From Adineta ricciae (lineage: Eukaryota > Rotifera > Eurotatoria > Adinetida > Adinetidae), in NCBI GenBank assembly GCA_905250025.1, contig CAJNOJ010000296.1, positions 58,888 to 122,887 of the forward strand: a stretch of 64,000 nucleotides of DNA, given 5' to 3'. Position 1 is the stretch's first letter; every line of letters starts with the position of its first letter. The notes beneath the pieces were generated by a model that was not told where the DNA came from, did not search any database, and worked only from the letters and a program-made list of their open reading frames with translations. Below, in pieces: positions 40,502 through 51,686 of this stretch. Both the position numbers and the translations under genes were made by a program.

Positions 40502-42297
40502 TTAAGGAACAATCTTCGAAGACTCTGCTCGTCGTCTTTTGATAAACTTTAATAAGGAACAGATTGTTCCCACTGGAAAATTTAACCACTCTTTTCGATC
40601 AATTCGATCTCGACATGATAACTCGTAGTCAGGAATCCGTCCTTCACCTCCGGCATTTTCATAAATAACACCAATCAATGTGTTCGCTATGCCCTGGGTG
40701 ATAACAAGTGCAACTAACTGCACAGAATTAAAATCTGTCGATCGAACGTCTACGAATCTTGAAAATGGAATAATATTGAACCATTGTTCATATGTATGGT
40801 AATCTCCTAATAGAATTAAAACAATATTTAAGACGATGCCAAGGATAATATAAGACAACATGGATATATAGGATGCTCTCGTGCTTTGATTTTCTCTAAT
40901 TGTGGCAAGATACTGAACGTTTTTTGAAGTTGACAGCAAATACTGACGTCTAATTGTTGTCCATGTGTTTAATATGATGGCGATCACACAAACACCAAGT
41001 GAACATGTTAAGTACATATCTCGAATGATGTACAGATAATCTAACAACGTTTTAATTGCAGTTGTAGATATAATAGTCAGAATCAATGAAATCCAACTAA
41101 ACCAGATAATTCCTTCGACGAAGATAATGCATAACAAACGCATGAACGCAATAATATAGCCCGCCCAAAGTTTTGATGTTCCATAAGCATCGGCGATGGT
41201 AATACCTGTGTCTATAATTCGATAATTATGAACAACTAGGATGTCTTGGGTAATCAATGTCCGATGTGCAGCACGCATGTTTAAAAAGATCCGATCGGAT
41301 GGTTGATGAAGTTTACAGAGAGTTCGAAGTATCCAAATAGATTTGTTAATAGGTTTGGTTAGAAACATGATTGGAGCAATGAGGAACATTTGAATGCAAG
41401 CTAAGATAATACCCAACATAATACCCACGAAATAATCTTTAAATGTAATATAATCATACACTTTGGATTGTTTAACGCGACGATATTCTTCTCGGCGTGG
41501 ATATTTCGTGACAATATTGAATCGACTGATATTCCAATCGAATAGATAACGAACGATGTCAGGAACATGATCAAGTGTACCACGGAAGTAATTATGACAA
41601 ATTTTTTCTTTGCAATTGATAAAAATTTGATTAACGGATGATTTATATTGGGTTAGTATCGAGGGTTTTTCTGGTAGAACACTTAGAGCAGATTCATAAT
41701 GACTGTCAGTATCCATGTCAATCACCACATAACTGTCTTCGGGGCGGTCAACTGTCAGTAATACTTTAATATTGAGAAAAATATCTCCGTTCGAATTATT
41801 TTCTCGCAATTGTACTGCTGATGCTTTTAGGTCGTTGACTAGCAAATGTTTGACTTCCGAGGTATAATTTGATGTTCTTATAAACTCCCACTGTTGGTCT
41901 TTATATTTTGATAAGGTATTGGATTGATCCAAGGTTGATCTACGGTATTGCCAATACTTTTCCAACTGTGAATCCGTTGCAAATATGGCCAATGCGAAAC
42001 ATTCACTTATTTGAGCGCGATAGATCGCACTAAGTCCATCAAACGGATATTTGCTTTTTCGAATGGGTAACAGTAGTTCTTCTAGCATTGTTTTCAAACT
42101 TTTCGTATCTTCATTGTGTTCAAATCTCATTCTGTTCCATCGATGTCTTCCGGAGTCGATGATCGTGTTCAGTAAACGAAAGAGATACTTGCTGCTTCGA
42201 TAAATTACCCGGCCATCATTGTTGTTTTCACAGGAATAATGTTTAATGTCTTTCAGAAATCCGGCGTACTGTTCGTTAATTGATTGGTATAACTGGT
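40502..42297 (-). CDS. Nucleotidyltransferase-like/multi-TM protein, C-terminal part (block copy 1, cut by contig end)
   Basis: Open frame from the N at 42298 to the stop at 40502, about 598 residues. It matches residues from about 435 to the end of the complete protein at 58361-61459. It holds a soluble part and then about six TM segments, starting near FVGIMLGIILACIQMFLIA. The N-terminal nucleotidyltransferase-like region lies beyond the contig end. The part seen carries no frameshift. Confidence 0.75.
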
Positions 42298-42298
42298 N
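42298..42298. other. Single-N contig join between the two block copies
   Basis: Left of it a minus-strand gene is cut in mid-frame. Right of it a plus-strand 7TM gene starts in mid-frame. Both genes are complete in the other block copy. Confidence 0.9.
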
Positions 42299-42696
42299 TG
42301 AGACATGTTCGTGAAAAAGAGACTCTGTATATGACGGCTCGCGTCAACTGTGTAAAACTAAAGGCAAAAGTTTCAGATCGACAATTATGTCGAATGTTAT
42401 TCACCCAAGTGTTTATTTACGGCATAACAGGATCGATATTTTGTGTAGCATTTATTTACATATCAATGAATAGAAGTTCAGGGAAGACTATTCTCGACAT
42501 TGCACACGAAGATTTGGTTATTACAATTGTTGGAATGCTGTCGAATATTGGTCCTTGCTCAAGTTTTTATTTGTATACATTAACAAGTCGCCTTTTCCGA
42601 AAGGAACTGAAAAGTGTTTTGTGCAAACTTTTCGGATATCAAGTCCAGCCAAATGATATACAATTGACGATAGCATTACACTTGGATTCATGTTAA
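42299..42696 (+). CDS. 7TM receptor, C-terminal part (block copy 2, cut by contig end)
   Basis: Matches the last third of the receptor at 24642-25732 (LKAKVSDRQLCRMLFTQVFIYGITGSIF... is shared in shorter pieces). The first 25 or so codons after the N diverge from copy 1 (cytoplasmic loop 3 region). N-terminal exons are missing because the contig starts here. The remaining frame is intact. Confidence 0.75.
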
Positions 42697-43208
42697 TTTT
42701 TACTTTTAGGATTTCATTGTGTCTCGGATTAATTTTTTTGATTTACACCATTTTGTTTTTCTCTTTCATATAATTACATATGAATAGATCGGTTCAAATT
42801 TAATTAATCGTTTGAAGAGTATAAGAGATCAAAAGAGGAATATGCGCAGCGGTGTAAATGAATGCTATATTCATCCATGAGTTCACAATTCCTGTGCGGC
42901 CTTTGAAAGCTATGATAAACTTCAGAACACAGATTGACGAAAAGCCTATTAAGTAATCTTATTTATCGTATTGACAAGGATTATTATTGATGCAAGTATA
43001 TACTGTGTCAGAAAGGTTTTCAGAGTTAAAACTCGTAATCTATGTAAGCAGATTTAGTTTCTTCATACTCCTTCAATAAAGTTTTATACACTTATCTGCA
43101 AGAGTAATGCATACATATTAAATATTGGCTAACAAGATTATCTTTCACAATATAAATGAGCATTTGCGACGTTGATTTACGATAGTATTTTTCATTTTAA
43201 CAACCAAA
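42697..43208. other. Intergenic stretch, copy 2
   Basis: No gene. A TATAAA lies at 43151-43156, 52 bases upstream of the next ATG, as in copy 1. Confidence 0.5.
43151..43156 (+). promoter_or_regulatory. TATA box of the DKNYY-repeat gene (copy 2)
   Basis: Same element and spacing as at 26183-26188. Confidence 0.45.
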
Positions 43209-43733
43209 ATGACTTCAGCTACAGTGTATACCTTTCTGCTATGCTGTTTATTAATGAACAATCAAGCACTGGCAGGTCGTCTTCATCAGAAATTATTCGA
43301 CGATGCCGATGATGATTTGAAATATGCTTTACGATCTCTAACAACAGCAAAACCCTCAGTGAATCCAAACAATGTCAATTTTCCATCAGCATATGGTAAA
43401 GATAGCTACGATGTTTACTGGGCAGGAGAAAAGATCAGAGGTGCATCCGCTAGTACGTTTAAAATTTTAGGTAGTGGTTACGCCAAAGACAGTTATGATG
43501 TTTACTATATGGGACAAAAACTCTCGGGTGCTTCAGCTAGTACATTCCAAGATCTTGGCAATGGTTACGCTAAAGACTCTTGGGATGTTTATTGTATGGG
43601 GCAAAAGATTTCAGGTGCTTCGGCCAGTACCTTCAGAGTCCTTGGAAACGGCTACGCCAAGGATTCATGGGACGTCTACTATTTGGGCAAGAAGGTATCA
43701 GGTGCTTCAGCTAGTACATTTTCTGTTGTCTGA
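43209..43733 (+). CDS. Secreted DKNYY-type repeat protein (block copy 2)
   Basis: 174 residues, same length and repeat register as 26241-26765. It has a signal peptide ending ALA|GR and four 29-residue repeats. About ten amino-acid differences from copy 1 (for example H for Q at 26, A for V at 79, F for L at 142), none in the K-D, D-V-Y or G-A-S-A positions. AATAAA at 43745-43750. Confidence 0.75.
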   Translation: MTSATVYTFLLCCLLMNNQALAGRLHQKLFDDADDDLKYALRSLTTAKPSVNPNNVNFPSAYGKDSYDVYWAGEKIRGASASTFKILGSGYAKDSYDVYYMGQKLSGASASTFQDLGNGYAKDSWDVYCMGQKISGASASTFRVLGNGYAKDSWDVYYLGKKVSGASASTFSVV

Positions 43734-44149
43734 AAAAATTGATAAATAAAGTTACTTTATGAACTGAAATTTTCAGTATTTGATGACAAAAACTACGCTA
43801 GTCCGTTTACTGATTGTGCACTTTATTCAAGTTACATCTATCCCCGTGAACATTATTAAGAGGATTGTTTCTAACCAAGAAGATAACGTCCGTGACAATG
43901 AATATAAAGCAAAAAACAACGCAGTATAGAAGAGCTTGTCTGTATTTGACAAAACACAGAACGTGTAACCTGTTTGAACCGACACCTACAGTTGATTTTC
44001 TTCTGCGTATTTTCTTTTCTTTTCTTTTTTTTTGCATCGTCATTCTAGCACAAACATTAGTTTGTTTTTCTCCATTCTTATAATATACACATATCGCATA
44101 TTTATCGAGAACGAAGTCGATTTCATTTGTGAATTATTAAAACAAAGTA
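43734..44149. other. Intergenic stretch, copy 2
   Basis: No supported gene. Short ORFs on both strands here have no counterpart conserved in frame in copy 1. Confidence 0.4.
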
Positions 44150-45252
44150 ATGGCTACGAGTGTCCCTGAACGTCAATTAGGCACAAATGGTCCTAAAGTG
44201 TCAGCAATTGGTTTCGGAGCTATGGGTTTATCTGCTTTCTATGGTACACCAGCTCCGGATGAAGAGCGTTTCAAGGTTCTTGATCGTGCTATAGAACTCG
44301 GAAGTACTTACATCGACAGTGCTGATATTTATGGTGATAATGAAGAATTGATCGGAAAGTATTTCAAGAAAAATCCGGAAAAACGTCAGAAGGTAAGATG
44401 GAACGTGTCTTTTTCTCCATTGGATGGAAACGACAAACGTCGTGTCTTCTTGTCATTGAATAGGTCTTCTTGGCAACAAAATTCGCCAACGTATTTTCTC
44501 CGGATGGCACAGCTACTGTTCGCGGTGATGCTGAATATGTCCGACAATCGATTGAGAAAAGTTTGAAAAATTTACAACTACCATATGTCGACCTTTATTA
44601 TATTCATCGAATCGATCCTAAGGTGCCTATTGAAGAAACAATGGGCGTGATGAAAGAACTTGTTGAGCAAGGAAAAATCAAATATATTGGCTTGTCGGAA
44701 TGCTCAAGTGATACGATTCGTCGTGCATACAAAGTTCATCCAATCGCAGCTGTTCAAGTGGAGTATTCACCATTCAGTTTAGATATCGAACGAGAAGAAA
44801 TCGGTGTTTTGAAAACATGTCAAGAACTTGGCATTGCCGTCGTTTGTTATTCACCGTTAGGTCGCGGAATGCTAACTGGACAATACAAAAGTGCAGATGA
44901 TTTCGAGCAGAACGATTTCCGTCGGCACTTGCCGAGGTTTTCCAAAGAAAACTTCCCGAAAAATCTTCAATTAGTGGAGCAATTGCAGAAATTTGCTCAG
45001 AAGAAAGGTTGCACAACAGGTCAATTGACATTAGCTTGGATATTGGCACAAGGTGAACAGTTTTTCGTCATCCCGGGAACGACAAAAATTAAAAACCTTG
45101 ACGAAAACATCGGTGCAAGTCAAGTTAAATTGAGCAAGGAAGAAATCGAGGAAATTCGGCAGGCTTGTCAAAACGCGGATACTGCTGGCGAACGTTATAC
45201 GAAAGAACACAGTAAACATTTATACGGTGATTCAGCTCCGAAAAAAGATTAA
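44150..45252 (+). CDS. Aldo/keto reductase (block copy 2)
   Basis: Exons 44150-44392 and 44464-45252 with a 71-base intron (44393-44463, donor gtaaga) give 343 residues. It has the same catalytic residues as copy 1: DSADIYG, ATKFAN, YIHRIDP. Only a few conservative amino-acid changes, with most differences silent, which indicates both copies are under purifying selection. Confidence 0.9.
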
Positions 45253-45709
45253 CAATGACTTCTCAACAACAAAAATCTCACTTTTAGTTGTAGACTCTTT
45301 CTCTCTAGCCGGTCAATAAATTAACGAATATTAGAATTCTCTGCTAAGATATGTATAAACATTTGTCAAGAGAGAAACATAAAGAAAACACTGCTAGTCC
45401 GATGATAAACCATTTCAGAATTAGCATACTGAAAGAGTTTCAATCTTCAAGATAGTCAAGTTTCTACCGATACATTTTGTTTTTGAATTTTACAAAGAAG
45501 AGTGACTGCAATTCAGAAATCGTAAAAAATTCACTTTCAAATAAAAAGAGATATTGAGATAGGTGAAACTAACACAAGTCGGATTCTGGTTATAGACGAT
45601 GTTTAGACACTTCTATGATAAGTGTCTATCAGTATAAGATAACTAACAAGATGTATTTAAATAGATAAATAACTACAGAATACAAGCAAGTTGCTGAAGA
45701 GTAACCCAT
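45253..45709. other. Intergenic stretch, copy 2
   Basis: No gene seen. Confidence 0.4.
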
Positions 45710-46048
45710 ATGGCTCCTTGGACTAAAATCTATCAGCAAGATTTGCGTGCGGAAGCGACGCATCATGTGAACAGCAATGGTATGTATCAACACGAACTAC
45801 TTCCGAGTGCGTTAGAATTTAAATCTCTTTCTTGTCATTTCATATTTCAAGGTCCACCAACCAACTATGATACCTTCATGCTCGTGCTGATTGTTCTTTG
45901 TGTAATCGGAATTGTCCTCGTTATCGTTCTTATGGCGTTGGGCAAGAAATTCAAGAGAATCAAGATAAATACTCCAGCGGTTGGCCGTGTCGACTCAGAC
46001 GAAGACGTTTCGCTCAAAAGAAAATATACTCGAGAGTCCGATGTTTGA
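45710..46048 (+). CDS. Small single-pass membrane protein (block copy 2)
   Basis: Exons 45710-45779 and 45852-46048 with a 72-base intron (45780-45851) give 88 residues. The intron length is a multiple of three here, so the unspliced frame is also open. The TM helix (FMLVLIVLCVIGIVLVIVLM) and tail are conserved. The N-terminal 20 residues vary more than the rest. Confidence 0.6.
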   Translation: MAPWTKIYQQDLRAEATHHVNSNGMYQHELLPSALEFKSLSCHFIFQGPPTNYDTFMLVLIVLCVIGIVLVIVLMALGKKFKRIKINTPAVGRVDSDEDVSLKRKYTRESDV

Positions 46049-46156
46049 GATAACGGTTTACACATCTTTTTTTCTGTAGTGGCTTTTTTTGGATATGAAA
46101 TCGCAAAAATAATCTAGTGACAGAAATCTAAGGATGTTGAATGATAGTTAAAGTAC

Positions 46157-46228
46157 AGCAGCGTGGCGCAGTGGAAGCGTGCTGGGCTCATAACTCAGAG
46201 GTCGGTAGATCGAAACTACTCGCTGCTA
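46157..46228 (+). tRNA. Initiator tRNA-Met (CAT), block copy 2
   Basis: Same 72-base structure as 29199-29270. The T-stem is GGTAG/CTACT, still paired despite several changes on both sides. The acceptor stem and anticodon loop are identical to copy 1. Confidence 0.9.
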
Positions 46229-46493
46229 TTTTCTCTTTTTGTCAATCAAGGTCATCCTTGACTAACTAGATGATGCAATTCACTAATACGGAGAGTGAAA
46301 TCTTCCAACATACCTCTTTTTATTCTGCATGCGTCATCAAACGACAACCAAGAACAGAACAGAAAAAATATTGTGGCAAAAGAAAATACAGCTATACATT
46401 GGAAGAACAGAAAGAAAAGTATACGTTGCATCATGTTGTTTTGACTTCGTTCTTTTTGTGCGCACGTTATTTTCTCGAGAAACCAACTTTTGC

Positions 46494-47268
46494 ATGTCCG
46501 TTACTACATCTGCTGTTTCAAACGCAGCTAAAGCTGTTCTAAGAACTCAACACGGTATTCTAACTCAACGATGACGTCTGTCGCAAAAAAAACGATAACG
46601 ATTTCTTCTGTTTAGGATGGCGTAGATTGGTTAAGCCATACATTTATTCCACGCTTGCCATTAGCGCCAGTGTTACAGTAGGGGATTTCATCTGTCAATA
46701 TTTACAAAGACACCATCAACATGCAAAACCATCATCCCCACCTCCCACGTTTCTACCTTGGTGGGACCGTCAGCGATCGGCCGTCATGTGCACCACAGCT
46801 GTTTTAGTATCAACACCTTGGAATTTTACAATTTCTAGAACAATCGAACGAATATTTCCAGGTTAGAACGAACAAAATTCCTTCGATTTTTTCCACTTGT
46901 ATCCAACAGGGAAACAAATTGCTCAAATCGGTAAGAAAATGTTAATCAACATCCTGGTTGCGCCCATCGGTATTAGTCTCGTTTTTACGAGTGTTACTCT
47001 TCTCAAAGGTCAAACCTTTTCTGATGCGAAGAAAAAAGTGAAAGATGATATGCCGAAAACCTATCTGGCTGGTGCATGTTATTGGCCATTTGTATCGTTT
47101 GTCAATTTCCGTTTTATTCCTTTGGATTATCGACCGTTTGTTGCAAGTCTTGCCGGCGCAATTTGGAATATTTACATATCATCAGTCGCAAACAAGACAC
47201 ATGAAAGTTTAAACGAGTCCAAGGAATCAACATCGAATGCTTTGTATCATACTAATAAAGATTTGTGA
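46494..47268 (+). CDS. Mpv17/PMP22 family membrane protein (block copy 2)
   Basis: Exons 46494-46554, 46616-46861 and 46910-47268 give 221 residues. Introns are 61 and 48 bases. The TGA at 46573-46575 falls inside the first intron and fixes the donor at CACG|gtattc. The C-terminal WPFVSFVNFRFIPLDYRPF signature is kept. Almost all differences from copy 1 are conservative. Confidence 0.85.
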
Positions 47269-47492
47269 TGGTTTTCTTTTTCGAATAAAACCGTTTTAGT
47301 TGAGTTCATCAGATGATACACTGCTATATTAATATGATCCCCAGAAAGTCGTCGCTAGTGAACTTCAAGAACTCGTAGAACATATATCAATCATTTATTC
47401 GCTCTCATCACTAAAATGTAAAAAATCACAATAAAAAGAACTACGATGATATCGATTAAGAGTCAGTCAAATATCCATTGAATATATCCTGA

Positions 47493-49631
47493 TTACCAAC
47501 GATAAAATTGATTACTGATTTGAGCTTCACCACCACCATCATCACAACCCGGACTCCATTGGCTCGGTTTTGTGAGATTAACAAATCCAAGCTCTGCTGC
47601 TGGGCTGTTTGGTTTTACCGTAAAGAAGTCGCACTGATTAACATCGCCTAAAAATAACGGATCAGCCATAACACTTCCATTGTCATGGCCTGCCTTTTGC
47701 CATTCATCAAACGGCACTTTGTCCGGACCGAACAGTAACAAGGTCCCATAAGGATTGAAATAAACATTATTATTTGATATTGACGTAACATGCGGATCAG
47801 TTTTGTAGGCTGAATGATTTGCTCCCTGGTAAACGTCATACACAATATTGCGTGTATATGTCCATGAGGTATGGTTTTCAGCAAGTTGAATACGAACGTC
47901 ACCATCTGGAAAAGCATCGCCCGGGTGTGGCGGTTCAATCAACGATGCGCGAGCAAAAACATTGTTGACAATGGTATTGTTCGCACCATAATGTTGAAAT
48001 AACGAGCTCCAACCTGTATTGTACACTACATTATTTGAAACAAGAATATTCGATGCGCCATCATCAAGATATATACCCCACATATATACTGCATAACTGT
48101 ACACATTTTTTATCACATTACCATGAATAATGGTACCTGGTTGAATACCAATTGTATAGATTCCGCCTTGATCACAGAGAATATGTTGACCAATTGTGTA
48201 AATATAGTTTCCTATGATTAGAATTTTCCATGTGAACGATTCGTCATAGCCGTTCTGTGAACCAACAGATACACCGTTGTATCGGTGATGATGAATACTA
48301 TTATCTGCGATGATAATATCATAGGCACGAAAAACTAAAACTCCTACAGCACTGGGAAAAACATTGCCACCATAGCTGATCTCATTGGAAAGAATCTTAT
48401 TGGAATTTGCTAATATGGACGGTGATGTCGCCCAATCACCAACCCAGACGCCACCAGCACCTGTATCGTTGATGAGTGAATTCATAAAAACAATATTCGA
48501 AGTTCCTTCTCGTAGTCGTAGTCCGTAGGAGCCTGTGTGACTAATTTCCACATTAGAAATAGTGATCGATGTTGCATTAGCGATAAAAAATGCAACCGAC
48601 GTGAGAAATGCTGCTGAAGCTGAATTGGCTTGTTCAGTACGACCTATATGCCATGCACCATGCTGGATAGCAATGTTGTCAACGATAAAATCTCGAACAG
48701 GATCTGTTGTACTGTTACTTACCAGTGAAACAACGATTTCTTGTACGGACGTGATGATTTGCGCTGTGGTCGGATCATAGGAACCATCTGTCATCAAGAA
48801 AACAGTTTTCGTTTCATTGACGAAACAAAATGAATTAGCAACGAGTGCTTCACAAAGGTTTTCAATATGAAATCGTCGTTGCGCTTGCTGAGTAAATTCT
48901 CCAATAGGATACTGCGATGGATTCGTAAAGAAAATCGTATTATTCGATGGTATTAATCGATCGATATAGTGATGGGACTCGGTCCAACTATGATAAATAA
49001 TAACCATAGCATCTGATAATGATGTATAATTGAACTGACCAGGAACATATTGAAAACCGTACCTTGATTGAATGGAATCGTTCAAAGGGGCGGCATATTG
49101 TAAATATTCGGAGAAATTTGTGGGAATACGTGTGCGAACAATTCGTTGATTATTGACAAATAATTGGTTAACAAACAGGGGAGATGGCACAACTGCACTG
49201 TAGACATTTCCACTGACATGTGTCCAGCCAGTTACTGGCATTCCGCCACTAATAACAGCTTGTTTTAATCGTTGGTGCGATTTTTCACGAGTAAATAACT
49301 CATCAAATAGAGTAGCATATTCCTCTGTCATCGTTGTTAATCGTATACGATTGTGTGCTTGCGTTATATGAACAGTGTTCACAAAATGATAGGTTGGATA
49401 CAAATGAACCGTTGTTCTGGATAGTGATGTCGTATTAGTGCGAATACGTTCACTTTCGACATGTTGGAGAGCTTGTTGTAATGATGAATAAGGAGATGCA
49501 AGAGTTCCATCACCGTTGCCTATTACGGGTGATGGCACGACGTACAGATCTTCATGTACAGCTGAACTTTGGCATAATTTGCTGATAAATAGTATTGAAA
49601 GAAGTAGAAATCGATGTATTGTGGTCTTCAT
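47493..49631 (-). CDS. Secreted right-handed parallel beta-helix protein (block copy 2)
   Basis: Intronless, 712 residues, colinear with 30538-32673. Differences concentrate in the signal-peptide-proximal region (SAVHEDLYVVPS against SALSKNLYVVPS) and at the extreme C-terminus. The beta-helix core is nearly identical. Confidence 0.8.
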   Translation of the reverse strand: MKTTIHRFLLLSILFISKLCQSSAVHEDLYVVPSPVIGNGDGTLASPYSSLQQALQHVESERIRTNTTSLSRTTVHLYPTYHFVNTVHITQAHNRIRLTTMTEEYATLFDELFTREKSHQRLKQAVISGGMPVTGWTHVSGNVYSAVVPSPLFVNQLFVNNQRIVRTRIPTNFSEYLQYAAPLNDSIQSRYGFQYVPGQFNYTSLSDAMVIIYHSWTESHHYIDRLIPSNNTIFFTNPSQYPIGEFTQQAQRRFHIENLCEALVANSFCFVNETKTVFLMTDGSYDPTTAQIITSVQEIVVSLVSNSTTDPVRDFIVDNIAIQHGAWHIGRTEQANSASAAFLTSVAFFIANATSITISNVEISHTGSYGLRLREGTSNIVFMNSLINDTGAGGVWVGDWATSPSILANSNKILSNEISYGGNVFPSAVGVLVFRAYDIIIADNSIHHHRYNGVSVGSQNGYDESFTWKILIIGNYIYTIGQHILCDQGGIYTIGIQPGTIIHGNVIKNVYSYAVYMWGIYLDDGASNILVSNNVVYNTGWSSLFQHYGANNTIVNNVFARASLIEPPHPGDAFPDGDVRIQLAENHTSWTYTRNIVYDVYQGANHSAYKTDPHVTSISNNNVYFNPYGTLLLFGPDKVPFDEWQKAGHDNGSVMADPLFLGDVNQCDFFTVKPNSPAAELGFVNLTKPSQWSPGCDDGGGEAQISNQFYRW

Positions 49632-49682
49632 AGCGTATCACAAAGTCCTTTTTTGAAAATTTCTTATTTACTGACAAGATAA

Positions 49683-49880
49683 ATGTTGTTCGAAGGCAAA
49701 GATATATATATAGTTGTCATCTTCTTGTTATCTACGCTGGTTTATTTTTTGGTCAACATTGAATTCTTGTATGCGTGCTTTGACTCTATAAAATTTTTCA
49801 TAATTCCTAATTATCTGGGTTTCTCCAAGTTTCGTCAACTATTTGTTACAAAATGCTTTACGCCGGCAAAGCTTCATTAA
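49683..49880 (+). CDS. Possible small membrane protein (block copy 2)
   Basis: 65-codon ORF aligned with 32726-32938. It shares the hydrophobic helix and the KLH end, with an in-frame net loss of five codons. Confidence 0.3.
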   Translation: MLFEGKDIYIVVIFLLSTLVYFLVNIEFLYACFDSIKFFIIPNYLGFSKFRQLFVTKCFTPAKLH

Positions 49881-50700
49881 TACATAGAATTCGCTTATGA
49901 ACGAACTAGTACATATACAGTAAGTATTGTTTATGCGATACATTCTTCGCTCGTCTCATGTAAAACACGTGACAATCTTGATCATATGCCTATCTTTCAT
50001 TCAATAGTTGACAAAAAACATAGTGAATTGTAAGTTCATAAATAGATTTATTGATTCTAAGAAGGTATGTGATTAGTCGGATAAGAATAAATACTTTTAT
50101 CTAACGTTTCTATCAGATTCTCAACATTTGACTTCTTCCATCGCAACTATCATATGGAAGAGTCAATCCCTAAGTACCTAAATAAAGTAAATATGCCAAT
50201 AACATATGAAGACGAAAAATCTCCTACAATGTTTTACATTAACCGTGGTGCTATTCTCGCCAATCATTGGATAAGAGAAGGCAAAAGAATTCTTGTATAT
50301 AATCAAGTTATTTCATGTCAGCAGCTTCGTCGTAGTTTTTACATCATTTTCCAAGTTCTTCATCAAAGTCACATGCATCAGTAAAACTAAAAATAATTTA
50401 TCCTGACTAGTTAACTCCAATCGAATATCATCGTTCGAGCAAGATTTTTCTTCTTTTGCTCAAACGAGTACCGACGAATACGTATTTCCAGAGCAGACAA
50501 TTGCGTCTTCTGCATATTCCGATGATGACTATATTCTTCATACTAAAAATATTGTATTTATCGCTTTTCTCATTAAAAAAATGCAATGTAATCCGTACAA
50601 GTATTGAAAACAATGAATCTGTTTGACAAATTTTTATAAGAAATGGTGTTACGAGTACTTTTTGCGTGAAAACTGTCTCCTCTGATAATAAGATCTGTAC
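49881..50700. other. Intergenic stretch with a possible gene remnant
   Basis: Contains the frame at 50154-50384 described separately. Nothing else supported. Confidence 0.4.
50154..50384 (+). pseudogene. Possible dual-specificity-phosphatase-like remnant
   Basis: A 76-codon ORF reading YLNKVNMPITYEDE, then ILANHWIREGKRILVYNQ, then LRRSFYIIFQVL. The spacing and the phrase I-x-x-GKR-I-L-V resemble the end of a DSP domain, just before the catalytic HCxxGxxRS loop, but that loop is destroyed. In copy 1 the same stretch (about 33212-33450) is out of frame. Weak, by eye only. Confidence 0.2.
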
Positions 50701-51686
50701 TTAAAATCTGGTGTTGTCTTGAGGTACTACTTGGTTCTTTCGCTGTAGACAGCTCACTACGACAGTTTTCAGCTGCGGCGTGATAAACACAAGTCCGATA
50801 CTAACAGTTAACATTGAGACTGATGGAACCATCCATTCAATTCGGTACATATAGTAGTCACCAGATAAGTTCGGCTTGAATTGTGCTAAGAAAGCTAAAC
50901 CAACGTTTGGGATTCCTGCCAGAAGAAGAACAATCATTGTAAATAAGATACGACGCATAATGATGTAATCACGTTGTGCTCTTCTTCCTTGTTGTGTCTG
51001 TAGCAATTGTGGGTTTTGATGACTTACAAAGTAGAATAGTCTAGCATAGATGATACCCATATAAATAAGTGGCAGCACATATATGTTGAAGGCTATATAC
51101 CAAAACTGAAGAACTCTCTCATACCGAAGGCCACAGAAGTAGTCTGATTCGTACAGTACAAAAAATGCATCTCGGTAAATAAACGACGGCAGTATTAAAA
51201 GAAAGCACACAATCCACTGTATTATAATACAAATGGAATTGAATTTGTAGGACTAGAACAGTCAAAAGAACATTATCACGCGTGCTGAAACAGTTCTCCG
51301 TATTTGATAGAAGTACGTACTTGTAAGAACAGCCGTCTGGGATATAAAACTCGTAGTAATCGATAGATTGCCTGAAGAACAAAACTCGAATAACAGCAGC
51401 CGCAGCGTTCGTAGAGAAGAAATCCTTGAAATTGACATGCAACTAGTGGCTTATCGATCAACACACTCATTCCGAGCACATCTGCTTTGAAAATATCAAT
51501 GCTTGTCGATAAGAGCACAATAGAAAATGTTAATATGCCCACATATGTATTCGTAGTCAGCAGCATTGCCACAGTTCGTTTATGGTATAAATGGATTAAC
51601 AGGACAACAATGATAAAAAGTGTAATAAGTGCTGTGAGAGTAGTGTTCGTCATCCAAATTATGGTAAAAGCAATACTTGGCAGCAT
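50701..51686 (-). CDS. Rhodopsin-like 7TM receptor (block copy 2, two exons)
   Basis: Exons 51321-51686 and 50701-51252 with a 68-base intron (51253-51320) give 305 residues. Same splice sites as copy 1 and YR-L at the DRY position. Both frames are intact. Confidence 0.75.

Larger units (their letters stand above)
24642..42297. repeat. Large direct repeat, copy 1
   Basis: Colinear, same orientation, with 42299-61459 over the whole length. Most genes are 94-98 percent alike at the protein level by eye. Offset is about 16.96 kb in the left half and about 17.87 kb after the copy 2-specific insertion. Confidence 0.9.
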
